Part shown: in pieces, positions 16,785-25,389 of the stretch
Layout of the letters: every line of letters starts with the position of its first letter
Position numbering within the stretch: position 1 is the stretch's first letter
Assembly: GCF_017355985.1 (NCBI RefSeq)
Contig: NZ_JAFIQU010000019.1
Span: forward strand, 33,947-97,946
Length of the DNA stretch: 64,000 nucleotides
Source of the DNA: Arenibaculum pallidiluteum
Lineage (GTDB): Bacteria > Pseudomonadota > Alphaproteobacteria > Azospirillales > Azospirillaceae
Direction of reading: 5' to 3'
The notes under the pieces: model-generated
The model's database searches: none
Seen by the model: the letters and a program-made list of their open reading frames with translations, nothing else
Told to the model about the DNA's origin: nothing
Translations under genes and position numbers: made by a program

Positions 16785-16974
16785 ACCGCTCCCACGATCC
16801 AGGACAGCGGCAATGCCACGGGGATGCCGCGGCCCTGATCAACATTGACTGTTTCAAATGAAATCAGCAACCATGATGTTATTGGCCCGCATCATCTGAA
16901 CAGCCTAGACGCTCTAAACCAAAGTATACTTCCTATGGAGGTTCCAAGGCGTCACGATTCGTGATCCGCCGGTT
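16785..16974. promoter_or_regulatory. Divergent promoter region with three small palindromes
   Basis: This AT-rich 190-bp gap separates the kinase and the receiver gene. It contains TTTCAAATGAAA (16852-16863), ATGATG mirrored by CATCAT (16873-16878, 16890-16895) and the perfect AAGTATACTT (16922-16931). These are candidate binding sites for a regulator shared by both genes. Confidence 0.4.
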
Positions 16975-17409
16975 TTGTTCTGCCGGGAACCCGCACCACG
17001 GAAAACGGCCTTGGGGACTTCCCCTGTCATTTCGATCGTCGATGACGATGATTCCGTCCGCGAAGCGATGTGTGGCCTCATGAGATCCATGGGGTTCTCG
17101 GCCAAGGATTTCGCATCCGCCGAGGAATTCCTGGCCTCCGATCGCCTGTGCGAGACCTCCTGCGTGATCGCCGACGTGCAGATGCCGGGAATTGGCGGAC
17201 TGGAGCTCCAGAAGCGCCTGGGCACCACAGGTATCGCCATTCCCATCGTCTTCATCACCGCCTATCCCGACGCCCGGATCCGTGCCATTGCGCTTCAGGC
17301 GGGGGCGCTCGGCTTCCTCACAAAGCCCGTGTGCGAAGGAGACCTGCTGACCTGCATCCATCGCGCCCTCGGGCGGGAGGACCGGACGGCAATGCCGGAC
17401 GATCCATGA
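16975..17409 (+). CDS. Receiver-only response regulator (FixJ-type receiver)
   Basis: This is a 144-residue receiver domain without output domain. The acidic cluster IVDDDD, phosphoacceptor Asp67 (VIADVQMPG), Thr in FITAY and Lys in GFLTKP are all present, so it should be phosphorylatable. The start is uncertain: the frame opens with TTG at 16975, and a second TTG at 17011 begins just before the domain; no ATG is available upstream of it. It is divergent from the PAS kinase and overlaps the following membrane-protein gene by 4 bases. It may act as a phosphate sink or through protein contact. Confidence 0.8.
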   Translation: MFCREPAPRKTALGTSPVISIVDDDDSVREAMCGLMRSMGFSAKDFASAEEFLASDRLCETSCVIADVQMPGIGGLELQKRLGTTGIAIPIVFITAYPDARIRAIALQAGALGFLTKPVCEGDLLTCIHRALGREDRTAMPDDP

Positions 17410-18008
17410 GCCGCGAACGCCCAGCCACAGCCCGGCACGAAGGCCTGAGACTCTGCAGCCGCTGGAGGATGGCCTTGTGGGCCGGCGCCGCGGTCCTTTT
17501 GCTGCTGCCGCTGGTCGCGATGCAGTTCACGGACGAGGTCGACTGGGACGAGGCTGATTTTCTCGTCTTCGGCGCCATGCTCGTCAGCGCATGCGGCGGC
17601 CTCGAGCGGGCGGCGAGAATGACGAGCAGCATCGCGTACCGGGCCGCCATGGGCGTCGCACTCGCGGCAGCATTCATCCTTGTCTGGATGAACCTTGCGG
17701 TCGGCATCATCGGGTCCGAGGACAACCCCGCCAACCTGATGTTCGGCGCGGTGCTTGCCGTCGGCATTATCGGCGCTGCCATGGCCCGCCTCCGGCCGCG
17801 CGGAATGGCACGGGCGCTGCTCGCGACGGCGCTCGCCCAGTCCTCGGTCACCGTGATCGCGCTGATCGCAGGATTGGGCTCCACGGGGCCGGGCTGGCCG
17901 GGCGGCATCCTGTCCCTGACCGGGTTCTTCACGGCGCTCTGGGTTGGATCGGCATTGCTGTTTCGAAAAGCCGCGCGTGAGCAGCTTCCCGCGGCAGCAA
18001 GCCCCTAG
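17406..18008 (+). CDS. Hypothetical multi-pass membrane protein
   Basis: The product is 200 residues, not recognised. Hydrophobic segments lie near 23-42, 52-68, 78-103, 110-128, 133-156 and 163-187, giving five or six membrane helices with a short basic N-terminus (MSRERPATARHEGLRLCSRWR). The ATG overlaps the stop of the receiver-only regulator (ATGA), so the two are translationally coupled. That pairing suggests the receiver acts on, or is localised by, this membrane protein, but nothing in the sequence proves it. No cysteine-metal or enzymatic motif is seen. Confidence 0.7.
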   Translation: MSRERPATARHEGLRLCSRWRMALWAGAAVLLLLPLVAMQFTDEVDWDEADFLVFGAMLVSACGGLERAARMTSSIAYRAAMGVALAAAFILVWMNLAVGIIGSEDNPANLMFGAVLAVGIIGAAMARLRPRGMARALLATALAQSSVTVIALIAGLGSTGPGWPGGILSLTGFFTALWVGSALLFRKAAREQLPAAASP

Positions 18009-18064
18009 GCCGGCCCGCCCCGTCACCCGGCGAGGCGAGACCGGCACCGCACGGCCGCCAGCCC

Positions 18065-19471
18065 CTAGAACCGGACGACCTTCCCGGGGTTCATGAGGTT
18101 GTGGGGGTCCAGCGCGCGCTTGAGCTCGGCCATGACCTCCCAGCCCTCGCCATGCTCGATCGGCAGGAAGGGCATCTTGCCATAGCCGACGCCATGCTCG
18201 CCCGTGCAGGTCCCGCCCATCGCCAGCGCACGCCGGACCAGGCGCTCGTTCAGGGCCGCGGCCCGGGCGAGCTCCGCGGGATCGTCCGGCATCACGATGA
18301 AGGCGACGTGGAAGTTGCCGTCGCCGACATGGCCGACGATCGGCGCGACGACCCCGGCCTCGGCGATGTCCGCCTTGGTCTCGACAATGCAGTCCGCGAG
18401 GCGCGAGATCGGCACGCAGACGTCGGTTGGCCAGACGCGGCCGCCGGCGCGCAGGGCCTGCGAGGCGTAGTGGACATCGTGCCGGGCCTGCCACAGGCGC
18501 GAGCGCTCCTCGGGCCTGGTCGCCCACTGGAAGTCCGTCCCGCCCTGCTCGGCCGCCACCGCCTGCACCAGCTCGGCCTGCTCCACCACGCCCGCGGACG
18601 TGCCGTGGAACTCGAAGAACAGCGTCGGGACCTCGGCCAGCTCCAGCTTCGAGTAGCGGTTCACCGCCGCAACCTGCAGCTCGTCCAGGAGCTCGATACG
18701 CGCGACCGGCACGCCGAGCTGGATCGTCTGGATCACCGTGTCCACCGCCGCCCGGATGCTCGGGAACGGGCACACCGCCGACGAGATCGCCTCGGGGATC
18801 CCGTGGAGCCGCAGCGTCACCTCCGTGATCAGCCCCAGCGTGCCTTCCGCCCCCACGAACAGCCGCGTCAGGTCGTAGCCCGCCGAGCTCTTGCGCGCCC
18901 GCCCGCCGGTCCGGATCACCCGCCCGTCCGCCAGCACCACCGTCAGCCCCAGCACGTTCTCGCGCATCGTGCCGTAGCGCACCGCGTTGGTGCCCGAGGC
19001 CCGCGTCGAGGCCATGCCGCCGATCGAGGCATCGGCCCCGGGATCGATCGGGAAGAACAGCCCGCTGTCGCGCAGGTGCTCGTTCAGCTGCTTGCGCGTC
19101 ACCCCCGCCTGCACGGTGACGTCCAGGTCCTCGGGGCTCAGGCGCAGGATCGCGCGCATGCCCGAGACGTCCAGGCACACCCCGCCCTGCAGCGCCGCCA
19201 CCCCGCCCTCCAGCGAGGTGCCGGTGCCGAACGGGATCACCGGCACGCCATGGCGCGCGCAGATCGCGACCGCACGCGCGGCCTCCTCGGTGCTCTCCAG
19301 GAAGGCCACGGCATCGGGCGGCACCACCGGATGGTAGCTCTCGTCCTTGCCGTGATGCGCGCACACCGCCGCCGCCGTGCTCAGCCGCTCGCCCAGCAGG
19401 GCGCGCAGCTCCTCCAGCGCGCTGGTCAGCGCGTTCGCCGTCGCCCGGCGCACCGGCTGGGGCATCGACAT
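18065..19471 (-). CDS. FAD-linked oxidase, D-lactate dehydrogenase/GlcD-like
   Basis: The product is 468 residues, the usual size for the GlcD/D-LDH2/AlkylDHAP-synthase-like family. The FAD-binding_4 domain shows IPFGTGTSLEGGV (near 90), DPGADASIGGMASTRASGTNAVRYGTM and FVGAEGTLGLITEVTL. The FAD-oxidase_C domain ends with HVGDGNFH and the motif GTCTGEHGVGYGK followed by LDPHNLMNPGKV. It oxidises a D-2-hydroxyacid such as D-lactate and passes electrons to the respiratory chain or a cytochrome; the exact acid is unknown. A GGAGGGAAGG ribosome binding site supports the ATG at 19471, with another ATG two codons later. Confidence 0.88.
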   Translation of the reverse strand: MSMPQPVRRATANALTSALEELRALLGERLSTAAAVCAHHGKDESYHPVVPPDAVAFLESTEEAARAVAICARHGVPVIPFGTGTSLEGGVAALQGGVCLDVSGMRAILRLSPEDLDVTVQAGVTRKQLNEHLRDSGLFFPIDPGADASIGGMASTRASGTNAVRYGTMRENVLGLTVVLADGRVIRTGGRARKSSAGYDLTRLFVGAEGTLGLITEVTLRLHGIPEAISSAVCPFPSIRAAVDTVIQTIQLGVPVARIELLDELQVAAVNRYSKLELAEVPTLFFEFHGTSAGVVEQAELVQAVAAEQGGTDFQWATRPEERSRLWQARHDVHYASQALRAGGRVWPTDVCVPISRLADCIVETKADIAEAGVVAPIVGHVGDGNFHVAFIVMPDDPAELARAAALNERLVRRALAMGGTCTGEHGVGYGKMPFLPIEHGEGWEVMAELKRALDPHNLMNPGKVVRF

Positions 19472-19880
19472 GGACCTTCCCTCCGCTTCGTTCCTTCCGC
19501 ACGGCTCCCCGGCCGCCACAACTCTCCTAGCACAGCCCGGGCCGCTCCGCCCTCCCCGGGATCGCGGCCCAGGGGCGCAAGCCGGGAACGCCTCCGAAGG
19601 CGGAGCGATCCCCTTCGCCGATGGCAATCCATGTCACGGGTTCCTCCGTGTCCCGGGGCCGCCCGCAGCGGCTGTCCCAAGGGAATAGGCCGCAAGTCGG
19701 GCATGGCCGCGATCCGCAGAATGGCTGGCGAAAATGAGCCCTCCCCCGGAACCGGATGATCCCGGTGTGACGCCCATCACTGTTCCGGGACCGCAACAAG
19801 ATCCTGATCAGGCTCTCGACAGGCTGTTCCGTCCGAGGTTCGGAACCGCCTTTCCTTGCGTTGTCTCAAAGGACGAGCTC
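19472..19880. other. Intergenic region, 409 bp
   Basis: This lies between the FAD-linked oxidase (leftward) and the LuxR-type regulator (rightward) and must carry both promoters. Apart from the hairpin at 19822-19850 I see no conserved element. The regulator frame stays open upstream to 19734, but those 49 residues are Pro-rich and match no receiver domain. Confidence 0.6.
19822..19850 (+). promoter_or_regulatory. Leader hairpin ahead of the LuxR-type regulator
   Basis: GTTCCG (19826-19831) pairs with CGGAAC (19841-19846); beyond one mismatch, three more pairs extend the stem to 19822 and 19850. It is followed by TTTCCTTG and lies 30 bases before the AAAGGA ribosome binding site. It may be a dyad operator or an RNA hairpin in the leader. 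Confidence 0.35.
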
Positions 19881-20603
19881 ATGAACTCCCTATCCGTCAT
19901 GCTGGTGGATCCCAGCGCGCTCTCCCGCGCCGGCTTGAGGTCGCTGCTGATCGGCGCGGGTGCCCGGGTCCTCGGGGTGGTGGCCTCGGCCGAGGAGGCA
20001 AAAGGCCTTCTCTCGCCCGATCTGGTGCGCGTTCCCGACGTGCTGCTGGTTGACGTCGCGGCATCCAAGGACCTGCCGGCGCTCGCGGCCTGCAGCCGCG
20101 TCATGCATCCGCAGCCCCGCATCGTGGTGCTCGGCCCCGACCAGGAGCCATCGCGCATACTCGACGCGCTGGTCGCCGGGGCCGACGGCTACCTGACGAA
20201 GGATCTCTCCGCCGCGGCGCTGGTGGAGACGCTGCGCCTCGTCGTGCTTGGCGAGAAGGTGCTGCCGGCCAGCCTCGTCTGCATGATCGCGGACGGCACC
20301 TGCCCCGACCTCCCGCCCGTGGCCGCCGATACCAAGGGCCTGTCCCCGCGCGAGCTCGAGATCCTGCGCCACGTGGCCGAAGGCGACAGCAACAAGGTAA
20401 TCGGCAACCGTCTCGGCATCAGCGAGGCGACGGTGAAGGTCCATCTGAAGAGCCTGCTGCGCAAGATCGGCGCGACGAACCGCACCCAGGCGGCCGTCTG
20501 GGCCTTCGACAATGGCTTGGCACGGGCCGAGGCCGCGGACCGGCCGGCCCGCAGCGCCGTCGCAGGCCATGGCATCGAAAGGCTGCGCGCGGCCGTCTCG
20601 TGA
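19881..20603 (+). CDS. NarL/LuxR-type response regulator
   Basis: The product is 240 residues. The receiver domain at 3-120 has Asp58 (VLLVDVAAS) as phosphoacceptor and Lys in GYLTKD. The acidic pocket is reduced to one clear Asp (LVDPS), so phosphorylation may be atypical. The LuxR helix-turn-helix lies at about 150-210 (LSPRELEILRHVAEGDSNKVIGNRLGISEATVKVHLKSLLRKIG). The ATG at 19881 follows AAAGGA and starts the receiver fold, so the longer frame from 19734 was rejected. It is coupled to the DUF72 gene by a GTGA overlap; no cognate kinase is adjacent. Confidence 0.88.
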   Translation: MNSLSVMLVDPSALSRAGLRSLLIGAGARVLGVVASAEEAKGLLSPDLVRVPDVLLVDVAASKDLPALAACSRVMHPQPRIVVLGPDQEPSRILDALVAGADGYLTKDLSAAALVETLRLVVLGEKVLPASLVCMIADGTCPDLPPVAADTKGLSPRELEILRHVAEGDSNKVIGNRLGISEATVKVHLKSLLRKIGATNRTQAAVWAFDNGLARAEAADRPARSAVAGHGIERLRAAVS

Positions 20604-21379
20604 CGGTGGGCGTCGATTCCGCCGGGGGTCCTGCGCCGGCCCGCGTGCGCATCGGCACCGCGGGCTGGAGCATTCCCAAGACGCAGGCGGAGCACTTCCC
20701 TCCCGGGGGCAGCCACCTCGAACGCTATGCTGGCCGCTTCGACGCCGTCGAGATCAACTCCTCCTTCTACCGGCCGCACCGGAAGGAGACCTACGCACGG
20801 TGGGCTGCCTCCGTGCCCGAGGACTTCCTGTTCGCCGTGAAGGTGCCAAGGTCTGTCACGCACGAGCGGCGCCTGGCGGGCACCGACGACCTGCTGGCCC
20901 GCTTCCTGGGGGAGGTCGGCGGCCTGGGACAGAAGCTGGGCCCGCTGCTGGTGCAGCTTCCTCCCAGCCTCGCCTTCCGGCCCGGCATCGCCGATGCGTT
21001 CCTGCGGGCGCTGCGCGGCAGCTTTGCCGGCGGCATCGTCTGTGAGCCCCGGCATGCCACCTGGTTCACGCCGGACGTCGACGCGCTGCTTGCGGAGTTG
21101 CGGATCGCCCGGGTCGCCGCCGATCCCGCACCGGTCCCCGGCGCCGAAGAGCCCGGCGGCTGGACCGGCCTGACGTACCGGCGCCTGCACGGCTCGCCGC
21201 GCATGTACTATTCGCCCTATGCGGCGGCGGCAATCGCCGCCGCCGCGACCTCGCTGAGGGACGATGCGGCCCGCGGGGCCGAGGCCTGGTGCATCTTCGA
21301 CAACACCGCGGAGTTCGCGGCGACAGGCGATGCGCTGTCCGCGCTGGACGCGGCAGGGGGCCAGGCCGGGACGCCCTGA
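20600..21379 (+). CDS. DUF72 domain-containing protein
   Basis: The product is 259 residues with the DUF72 hallmarks: RIGTAGWSI at the first strand, RYAGRFDAVEINSSFYR, FAVKVPRSVTHERRL, LGPLLVQLPPSLAF, CEPRHATWF and the closing WCIFDNTAEFAA. The fold is a TIM barrel of unknown activity found across bacteria and archaea. The GTG start overlaps the upstream regulator stop by 4 bases. A membrane or export signal is absent, so the protein is cytosolic. It ends 9 bases before the convergent WDHR-repeat gene. Confidence 0.85.
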   Translation: MTVGVDSAGGPAPARVRIGTAGWSIPKTQAEHFPPGGSHLERYAGRFDAVEINSSFYRPHRKETYARWAASVPEDFLFAVKVPRSVTHERRLAGTDDLLARFLGEVGGLGQKLGPLLVQLPPSLAFRPGIADAFLRALRGSFAGGIVCEPRHATWFTPDVDALLAELRIARVAADPAPVPGAEEPGGWTGLTYRRLHGSPRMYYSPYAAAAIAAAATSLRDDAARGAEAWCIFDNTAEFAATGDALSALDAAGGQAGTP

Positions 21380-21388
21380 CCGCCGCCC

Positions 21389-21757
21389 TCAGCCGCGCCG
21401 ATCACGGTCGTGATGCCCGTCCCGGCCACCGAGGCGATGATCCCAGCGATGGTCCCGCCTGTGGTCCCATCGGTGGTCCCATCGGTGGTCCCGTCGGTGG
21501 TCCCAGCGATGATCCCGGCGGTCCCACCGGTCCGGCCCGCGATGCCGCCAATGCTGCGGCCGGTCGTTCCAGGACGCGGCGCCAAGCCGGCGGCATGCCC
21601 CGTCATGCCCGAAATGGCAGGCGCGGCGCAGATCCTGGACGTATTCGCGCCTGCCATGATCGTAGTCCCGCCAGCCAGCATGCTGACGCTCGGCATGCGC
21701 CGGCAGGCAAGACATAAGGAAAAGCGACGTGATGATCACCGCTATTCTACCGAGCAT
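21389..21757 (-). CDS. Exported WDHR-repeat protein
   Basis: This 122-residue precursor has a hydrophobic signal peptide (residues 1-23, LFLMSCLPAHA). Either signal peptidase I cleaves after AHA or Cys17 is lipidated; the lipobox is imperfect. The mature part has one CHFGHDGACRRLGAASW segment with two cysteines. From about residue 74 it becomes a low-complexity tail of WDHR and RDHR units rich in Trp, Asp, His and Arg. The tail is strongly charged and could bind metal or polyanions. Only this reading frame gives a signal peptide, which is why I accept it over overlapping frames. Function unknown. Confidence 0.65.
   Translation of the reverse strand: MLGRIAVIITSLFLMSCLPAHAERQHAGWRDYDHGRREYVQDLRRACHFGHDGACRRLGAASWNDRPQHWRHRGPDRWDRRDHRWDHRRDHRWDHRWDHRRDHRWDHRLGGRDGHHDRDRRG
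21440..21530. repeat. Short tandem repeats coding the WDHR tail
   Basis: Imperfect 12-base units based on CGGTGGTCCCAT recur through this stretch and encode W-D-H-R steps on the minus strand. Unit number is likely to vary by slippage. Confidence 0.75.
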
Positions 21758-21790
21758 GGATTACCTCCGACACCGCATTCCTGGGCACGA

Positions 21791-21813
21791 GATGATTTTC
21801 TGTAAGGATCATC
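21791..21813. promoter_or_regulatory. Inverted repeat upstream of the WDHR-repeat gene
   Basis: GATGAT (21791-21796) is mirrored by ATCATC (21808-21813) around 11 bases, 34 bases before the start at 21757. The remaining gap up to 21986 has an AT-rich patch (21850-21880) that may hold promoters for both flanking genes. Confidence 0.35.
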
Positions 21814-21986
21814 CCACCCAGAGTGCGCCGCCGTGGTGACGACTATCACATCCTTGATTTTTTATTTACGGCTTTTGGCCGCTCGCGGCGTTCGGCCCGT
21901 CCCGGAAGAAAGCACCCCCTCCGGGCTGAGGTCGACCGTCCGCACCTGTTGATAGTCTTGGCGGCCCTTCGTAGCGGAGACATCGC

Positions 21987-22421
21987 ATGCAGTCGCAGAT
22001 CGCCAGTCTGCTGAACACCGACCTGGCCCAGGCCGCCGTCGCGCGGCACACCTTCCTGTCCATGGTCAAGGCGGCCCGGAGCCTCGGCGCCCTCGAGCGG
22101 GCCGGCTTCGAGGGGATGCTCCGCGCAAAGCTCCACGGCGCCCCGGGCCACGAGGCCGAATTCGTCGGCGCGGTGCTTGCCTGGCTTCAGGCCCACGGTC
22201 GCGGCGCGCAGGAGCCGCCCGCCGACGCCGGTCCCCAGCTTGCCGTCGCCGAGCATCACTGGCTCTCGGCCTTCGGCCATGCCCTCCGGCTCAGGCCGTC
22301 CGCACGGGGCCTGCTGGCCGAGATGATGGACCATGCCGCCGCCAACGAGCGCGACCCCGACATAGCCCGGGTGCATTCGGCCTATGCCGGGTTCTGCCGC
22401 GCCCTGGGCGTCGCGGACTAG
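21987..22421 (+). CDS. Hypothetical protein, mostly helical
   Basis: The product is 144 residues, not recognised. It is predicted to be soluble and alpha-helical, with no signal peptide or membrane segment. The N-terminal part (SQIASLLNTDLAQAAVARHTFLSMVKAARSLGALERAGFEGMLRAKL) could fold as a helical bundle, and histidines recur (HTF, HGAPGH, EHHW, DHAAANERD). GCGGAGACATCGC before the ATG is a reasonable ribosome binding site. Codon bias is like its neighbours. It stands alone, with the convergent M20 gene 30 bases downstream. Confidence 0.7.
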   Translation: MQSQIASLLNTDLAQAAVARHTFLSMVKAARSLGALERAGFEGMLRAKLHGAPGHEAEFVGAVLAWLQAHGRGAQEPPADAGPQLAVAEHHWLSAFGHALRLRPSARGLLAEMMDHAAANERDPDIARVHSAYAGFCRALGVAD

Positions 22422-22451
22422 GCGGCCGCGAGCGTTAGGACCCGCCGGCTC

Positions 22452-23741
22452 TCAGCCCGACACGGGCTCCACGCCGCACCATTCGGCGACGAAAAGCGCC
22501 ATGGCCGTCGTGATGCGCCTCAGGGAAGCGATGCTGACACGCTCGTCGAAGGCATGGATGTTCTCGGAGTAGGGCCCGTAGCAGAGCGCCGGGACCTTGT
22601 CGTAGAGCGCGTAGACCCGCGTATCGAGATAGCCCGCCGTCATGAAGCTCTCGAGCGGACGTCCGGTCGCGGCGAGATGAGCGCGTCCCAGCGTGGCCTC
22701 GGCCTCGGAGCCGGGCTCGAGCACGTAGCCCTCCGCATGGAACCCGTTGAAGACGACGGCCGGCGGGTTGTTGGCGAGGAAGCTGTCGGAGCGCGCGAAG
22801 GCGGCGATCCGCTCGGAGATCTCCCTCGCCGCGTCCTGCGCCGCGATGCCGGGATAGATCCCGATGCGGCAGTCGATCCGGCACCAGCTCGGGACCGAGG
22901 AAGCCCAGTCGCCGCCTTCGATCTTCCCGATGTTCAGGTTGATCGGGTGCTCCTCCCGCTCGAAATGTTCGCGGCCGGCCTTGCGCCCGTTCCACTCCTC
23001 CTCGAGCCGGCGCAGTTCTGCAATCACGCGGTACGCCGCGTCGATGGCGTTCGCACCGCTGCCCATCTCGCGCACATGGGCCGGCAGGCCCCGCACCTCG
23101 ACCTGGAACCAGATCACGCCCAGATTGGCGCGGACCAGCTTCTCGTCCTCGGGCTCGGGAATCAGGACGGCATCGGCCCTGTAGCCGCGCAGATGGGTCA
23201 TCAGCGCGCCGTTGCCCGTTGACTCTTCCTCCACCACCGACTGGACGTAGAGCGTCGCCGCCGGCTGGACCCCGGCGCGCCGCAGCGCGTCGACGGCGAA
23301 GATATTGGCGGCATGCCCGGCCTTCATGTCCGCGCCGCCGCGGCCGTAGAGCCAGTCGCCCTCGATGGCCGGCTCGAAGGGCGGGCGGCTCCACATCTCC
23401 TCGGGGCCCGTCGGAACCACGTCCACATGGGCCTGCAGGATCAGCGAACGGCCCTTCTCCTCCCGCGGGCGGTGGATCCCGACCACGATCGGGGCGCGCG
23501 AATGCTCCTCGCTGAACGGCGATCCGCCGGGGTGCCGGGCGATCGCCGCCCGATCCATCTCGAAGCGGTCCATGGCATAGCCGCGGTCGCGCAGGGCCCG
23601 GAAGACGAAGTCCTGGACGGCATGCTCCTGCCCCCGCAACGACGGGAAGCGGATCATCTCCTGCGTGAAGGCAAGCTGTTCGGCGAAGCCCTGGTCGACG
23701 GCGGCAATGATGCGGTCGCGCAAGCCGGGATCGAGAGCCAT
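22452..23741 (-). CDS. M20 family amidohydrolase (ArgE/DapE-type deacylase)
   Basis: This 429-residue member of the ArgE/DapE/ACY1 family has metal-site motifs LQAHVDVVPTG, GRGGADMKAG, VVEEESTGNG (catalytic Glu and ligand Glu), PEPEDEK and a late ENIHAFDE His. It removes an acyl group from an amino acid or short peptide derivative; the substrate is unknown. It is the last gene of a leftward set with a full oligopeptide-type ABC transporter (28 bases after the ATPase gene). The natural inference is that it hydrolyses the compound this transporter imports. Cytosolic. Confidence 0.88.
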   Translation of the reverse strand: MALDPGLRDRIIAAVDQGFAEQLAFTQEMIRFPSLRGQEHAVQDFVFRALRDRGYAMDRFEMDRAAIARHPGGSPFSEEHSRAPIVVGIHRPREEKGRSLILQAHVDVVPTGPEEMWSRPPFEPAIEGDWLYGRGGADMKAGHAANIFAVDALRRAGVQPAATLYVQSVVEEESTGNGALMTHLRGYRADAVLIPEPEDEKLVRANLGVIWFQVEVRGLPAHVREMGSGANAIDAAYRVIAELRRLEEEWNGRKAGREHFEREEHPINLNIGKIEGGDWASSVPSWCRIDCRIGIYPGIAAQDAAREISERIAAFARSDSFLANNPPAVVFNGFHAEGYVLEPGSEAEATLGRAHLAATGRPLESFMTAGYLDTRVYALYDKVPALCYGPYSENIHAFDERVSIASLRRITTAMALFVAEWCGVEPVSG

Positions 23742-23769
23742 GGCAGGAATCCTTCCTGGTCGGTGCGGT

Positions 23770-25389
23770 TCAGGGTGCCGGAATCGAGGCGAGCCGCCGC
23801 CCGCCGGGCACGGCCGCCAGCAACTGGCGGGTATAGTCGTGGGCGGGGTTGGCGAAGAGCGCCTCGGTGGGGCCCATCTCGACGATGGCGCCGCGCTGCA
23901 TGACCGCGATGCGATCGCAGATCTGGGCTGCCACCCGCAGGTCGTGGGTGATGAACAGGATCGCGAGCCCGAGCTTGCCCTGCACGTCCTTCAGCAGCTC
24001 CAGGATCTGGGCCTGGACCGATACGTCGAGGGCGGACACCGCCTCGTCGGCCACGAGCACCTCGGGGTCGAGGGCAAGCGCACGGGCGATGCCGATCCGC
24101 TGGCGCTGCCCGCCCGAGAACTCGTGGGGGTAGCGCTCCGCCGCTCCGGCCGAAAGGCCGACGAGCGACAGCAGGTCCCGGGCGCGCTCCTCGGCCTTGG
24201 CCCTTGGCACGCCCTGGGCGATGGGTCCCTCGGCGATGATCCGGCCGACCTTGCGCCGGGGATTCAGCGAGGCGAAGGGGTCCTGGAAGACCATCTGAAT
24301 GCGCCGCCGGTGCGGCCGGAGGGCACGCACGGAAAGGCCAGTAACCGCGAGCTCGCCGACCCGGACCGTGCCCTCGTCGGGCTCGACCAGGCGCAGGCAG
24401 CAGCGCCCGACGGTCGACTTCCCGGATCCGGACTCGCCGACCAGACCCAGCGTCTCGCCCCGCGCGATGTCGAAGGAGACGGAATCCACGGCCTTGACCC
24501 CGCGTCCCTTCACGAGGAAGCCGCGCGGCTTGTAGACCTTCGTCACGGCCTGGACCGCAAGCGCCGGCGCCCCCGCCGCCCGTTCCGGACGGCGCGGCGG
24601 AACAAGCGAGGGAACAGCGGCGAGCAGGCGCCGCGTATAGTCGTGCCGCGGCGCCGACAGCACGGCGTCCGCCGCGCCCTCCTCCACCAGCAGGCCCTGC
24701 TGGAGAACGGCGATCCGGTCGGCGATCTCGGCGACCACGCCGAAGTCGTGGGTGATGAAGAGAACGGCCGTCCCGTGGTCGTGCCGCAGCCTGTCGATCA
24801 GCCTCAGGATCTGCGCCTGGGTCGTCACGTCGAGCGCCGTCGTCGGCTCGTCCGCGATCAGCAGCTTCGGACCCAGCGCCAGGGCCGCGGCGATCATGAC
24901 CCGCTGGCGCTGACCGCCCGAGAGTTCGTGCGGATAGGCGCGCGCGATCCGTGCCGGGTCCGGCAGCCCGACCTCGTCCAGCAGCGTCACGGCCCGCTCC
25001 AGCCGCTCCGCGCGGCTCAGAAGGCCATGGGCCTCGAAGGTCTCGGCGATCTGGTCCGCAACCCGCATCAGCGGGTTGAGCGAGGTCATGGGCTCCTGGA
25101 AGATCATCCCGACCTCCCGACCGCGCACGTCGCGCAGGGCCGCCGGGCCGAGCTTCAGCAGGTCTCGCCCGCCAAGCCGGATCTCGCCCGATTCCGGTCT
25201 CACGCCCTTGGGCAGCAGGCCCATTACGGCATGGGCGCACATGGACTTGCCTGACCCCGACTCTCCGACGATGCAGAGCGTCTCGCCGGCGCCGATCGTC
25301 AGGTCAATGCCGCTCACGGCATGGGGGCGGTCGGCCTGCGCGGGCAGCGCCAGGGTCAGGTTCCGGATCTCGAGGACGGCATCCGCCAT
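23770..25389 (-). CDS. Dual ATPase of an oligopeptide-type ABC transporter
   Basis: The product is 539 residues containing two complete ABC modules, equivalent to DppD and DppF fused. The first has Walker [10 protein letters not shown], signature LSGGQRQRV and Walker [13 protein letters not shown]. The second has [25 protein letters not shown] and [13 protein letters not shown]. Each is followed by the oligopeptide-transporter C-terminal segment ([12 protein letters not shown] and [14 protein letters not shown]). The start overlaps the permease stop by one base (TGATG). It powers the permease pair encoded upstream. Confidence 0.92.
   Translation of the reverse strand: MADAVLEIRNLTLALPAQADRPHAVSGIDLTIGAGETLCIVGESGSGKSMCAHAVMGLLPKGVRPESGEIRLGGRDLLKLGPAALRDVRGREVGMIFQEPMTSLNPLMRVADQIAETFEAHGLLSRAERLERAVTLLDEVGLPDPARIARAYPHELSGGQRQRVMIAAALALGPKLLIADEPTTALDVTTQAQILRLIDRLRHDHGTAVLFITHDFGVVAEIADRIAVLQQGLLVEEGAADAVLSAPRHDYTRRLLAAVPSLVPPRRPERAAGAPALAVQAVTKVYKPRGFLVKGRGVKAVDSVSFDIARGETLGLVGESGSGKSTVGRCCLRLVEPDEGTVRVGELAVTGLSVRALRPHRRRIQMVFQDPFASLNPRRKVGRIIAEGPIAQGVPRAKAEERARDLLSLVGLSAGAAERYPHEFSGGQRQRIGIARALALDPEVLVADEAVSALDVSVQAQILELLKDVQGKLGLAILFITHDLRVAAQICDRIAVMQRGAIVEMGPTEALFANPAHDYTRQLLAAVPGGRRLASIPAP

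Noticed and set aside
19734..19880. N-terminal extension of the LuxR-type regulator
   Set aside because: Pro-rich, upstream of a good ribosome binding site (AAAGGA) and not part of the receiver fold.
21440..21530. CRISPR-like array
   Set aside because: The repeats are contiguous 12-base coding units without spacers of constant length.
21217..21696. 159-codon minus-strand frame with GTTDGTTDG repeats, and plus-strand frames with PVVPSVVPS repeats
   Set aside because: These are other-frame readings of the WDHR repeat DNA; only the 21389-21757 frame has a signal peptide and proper start.
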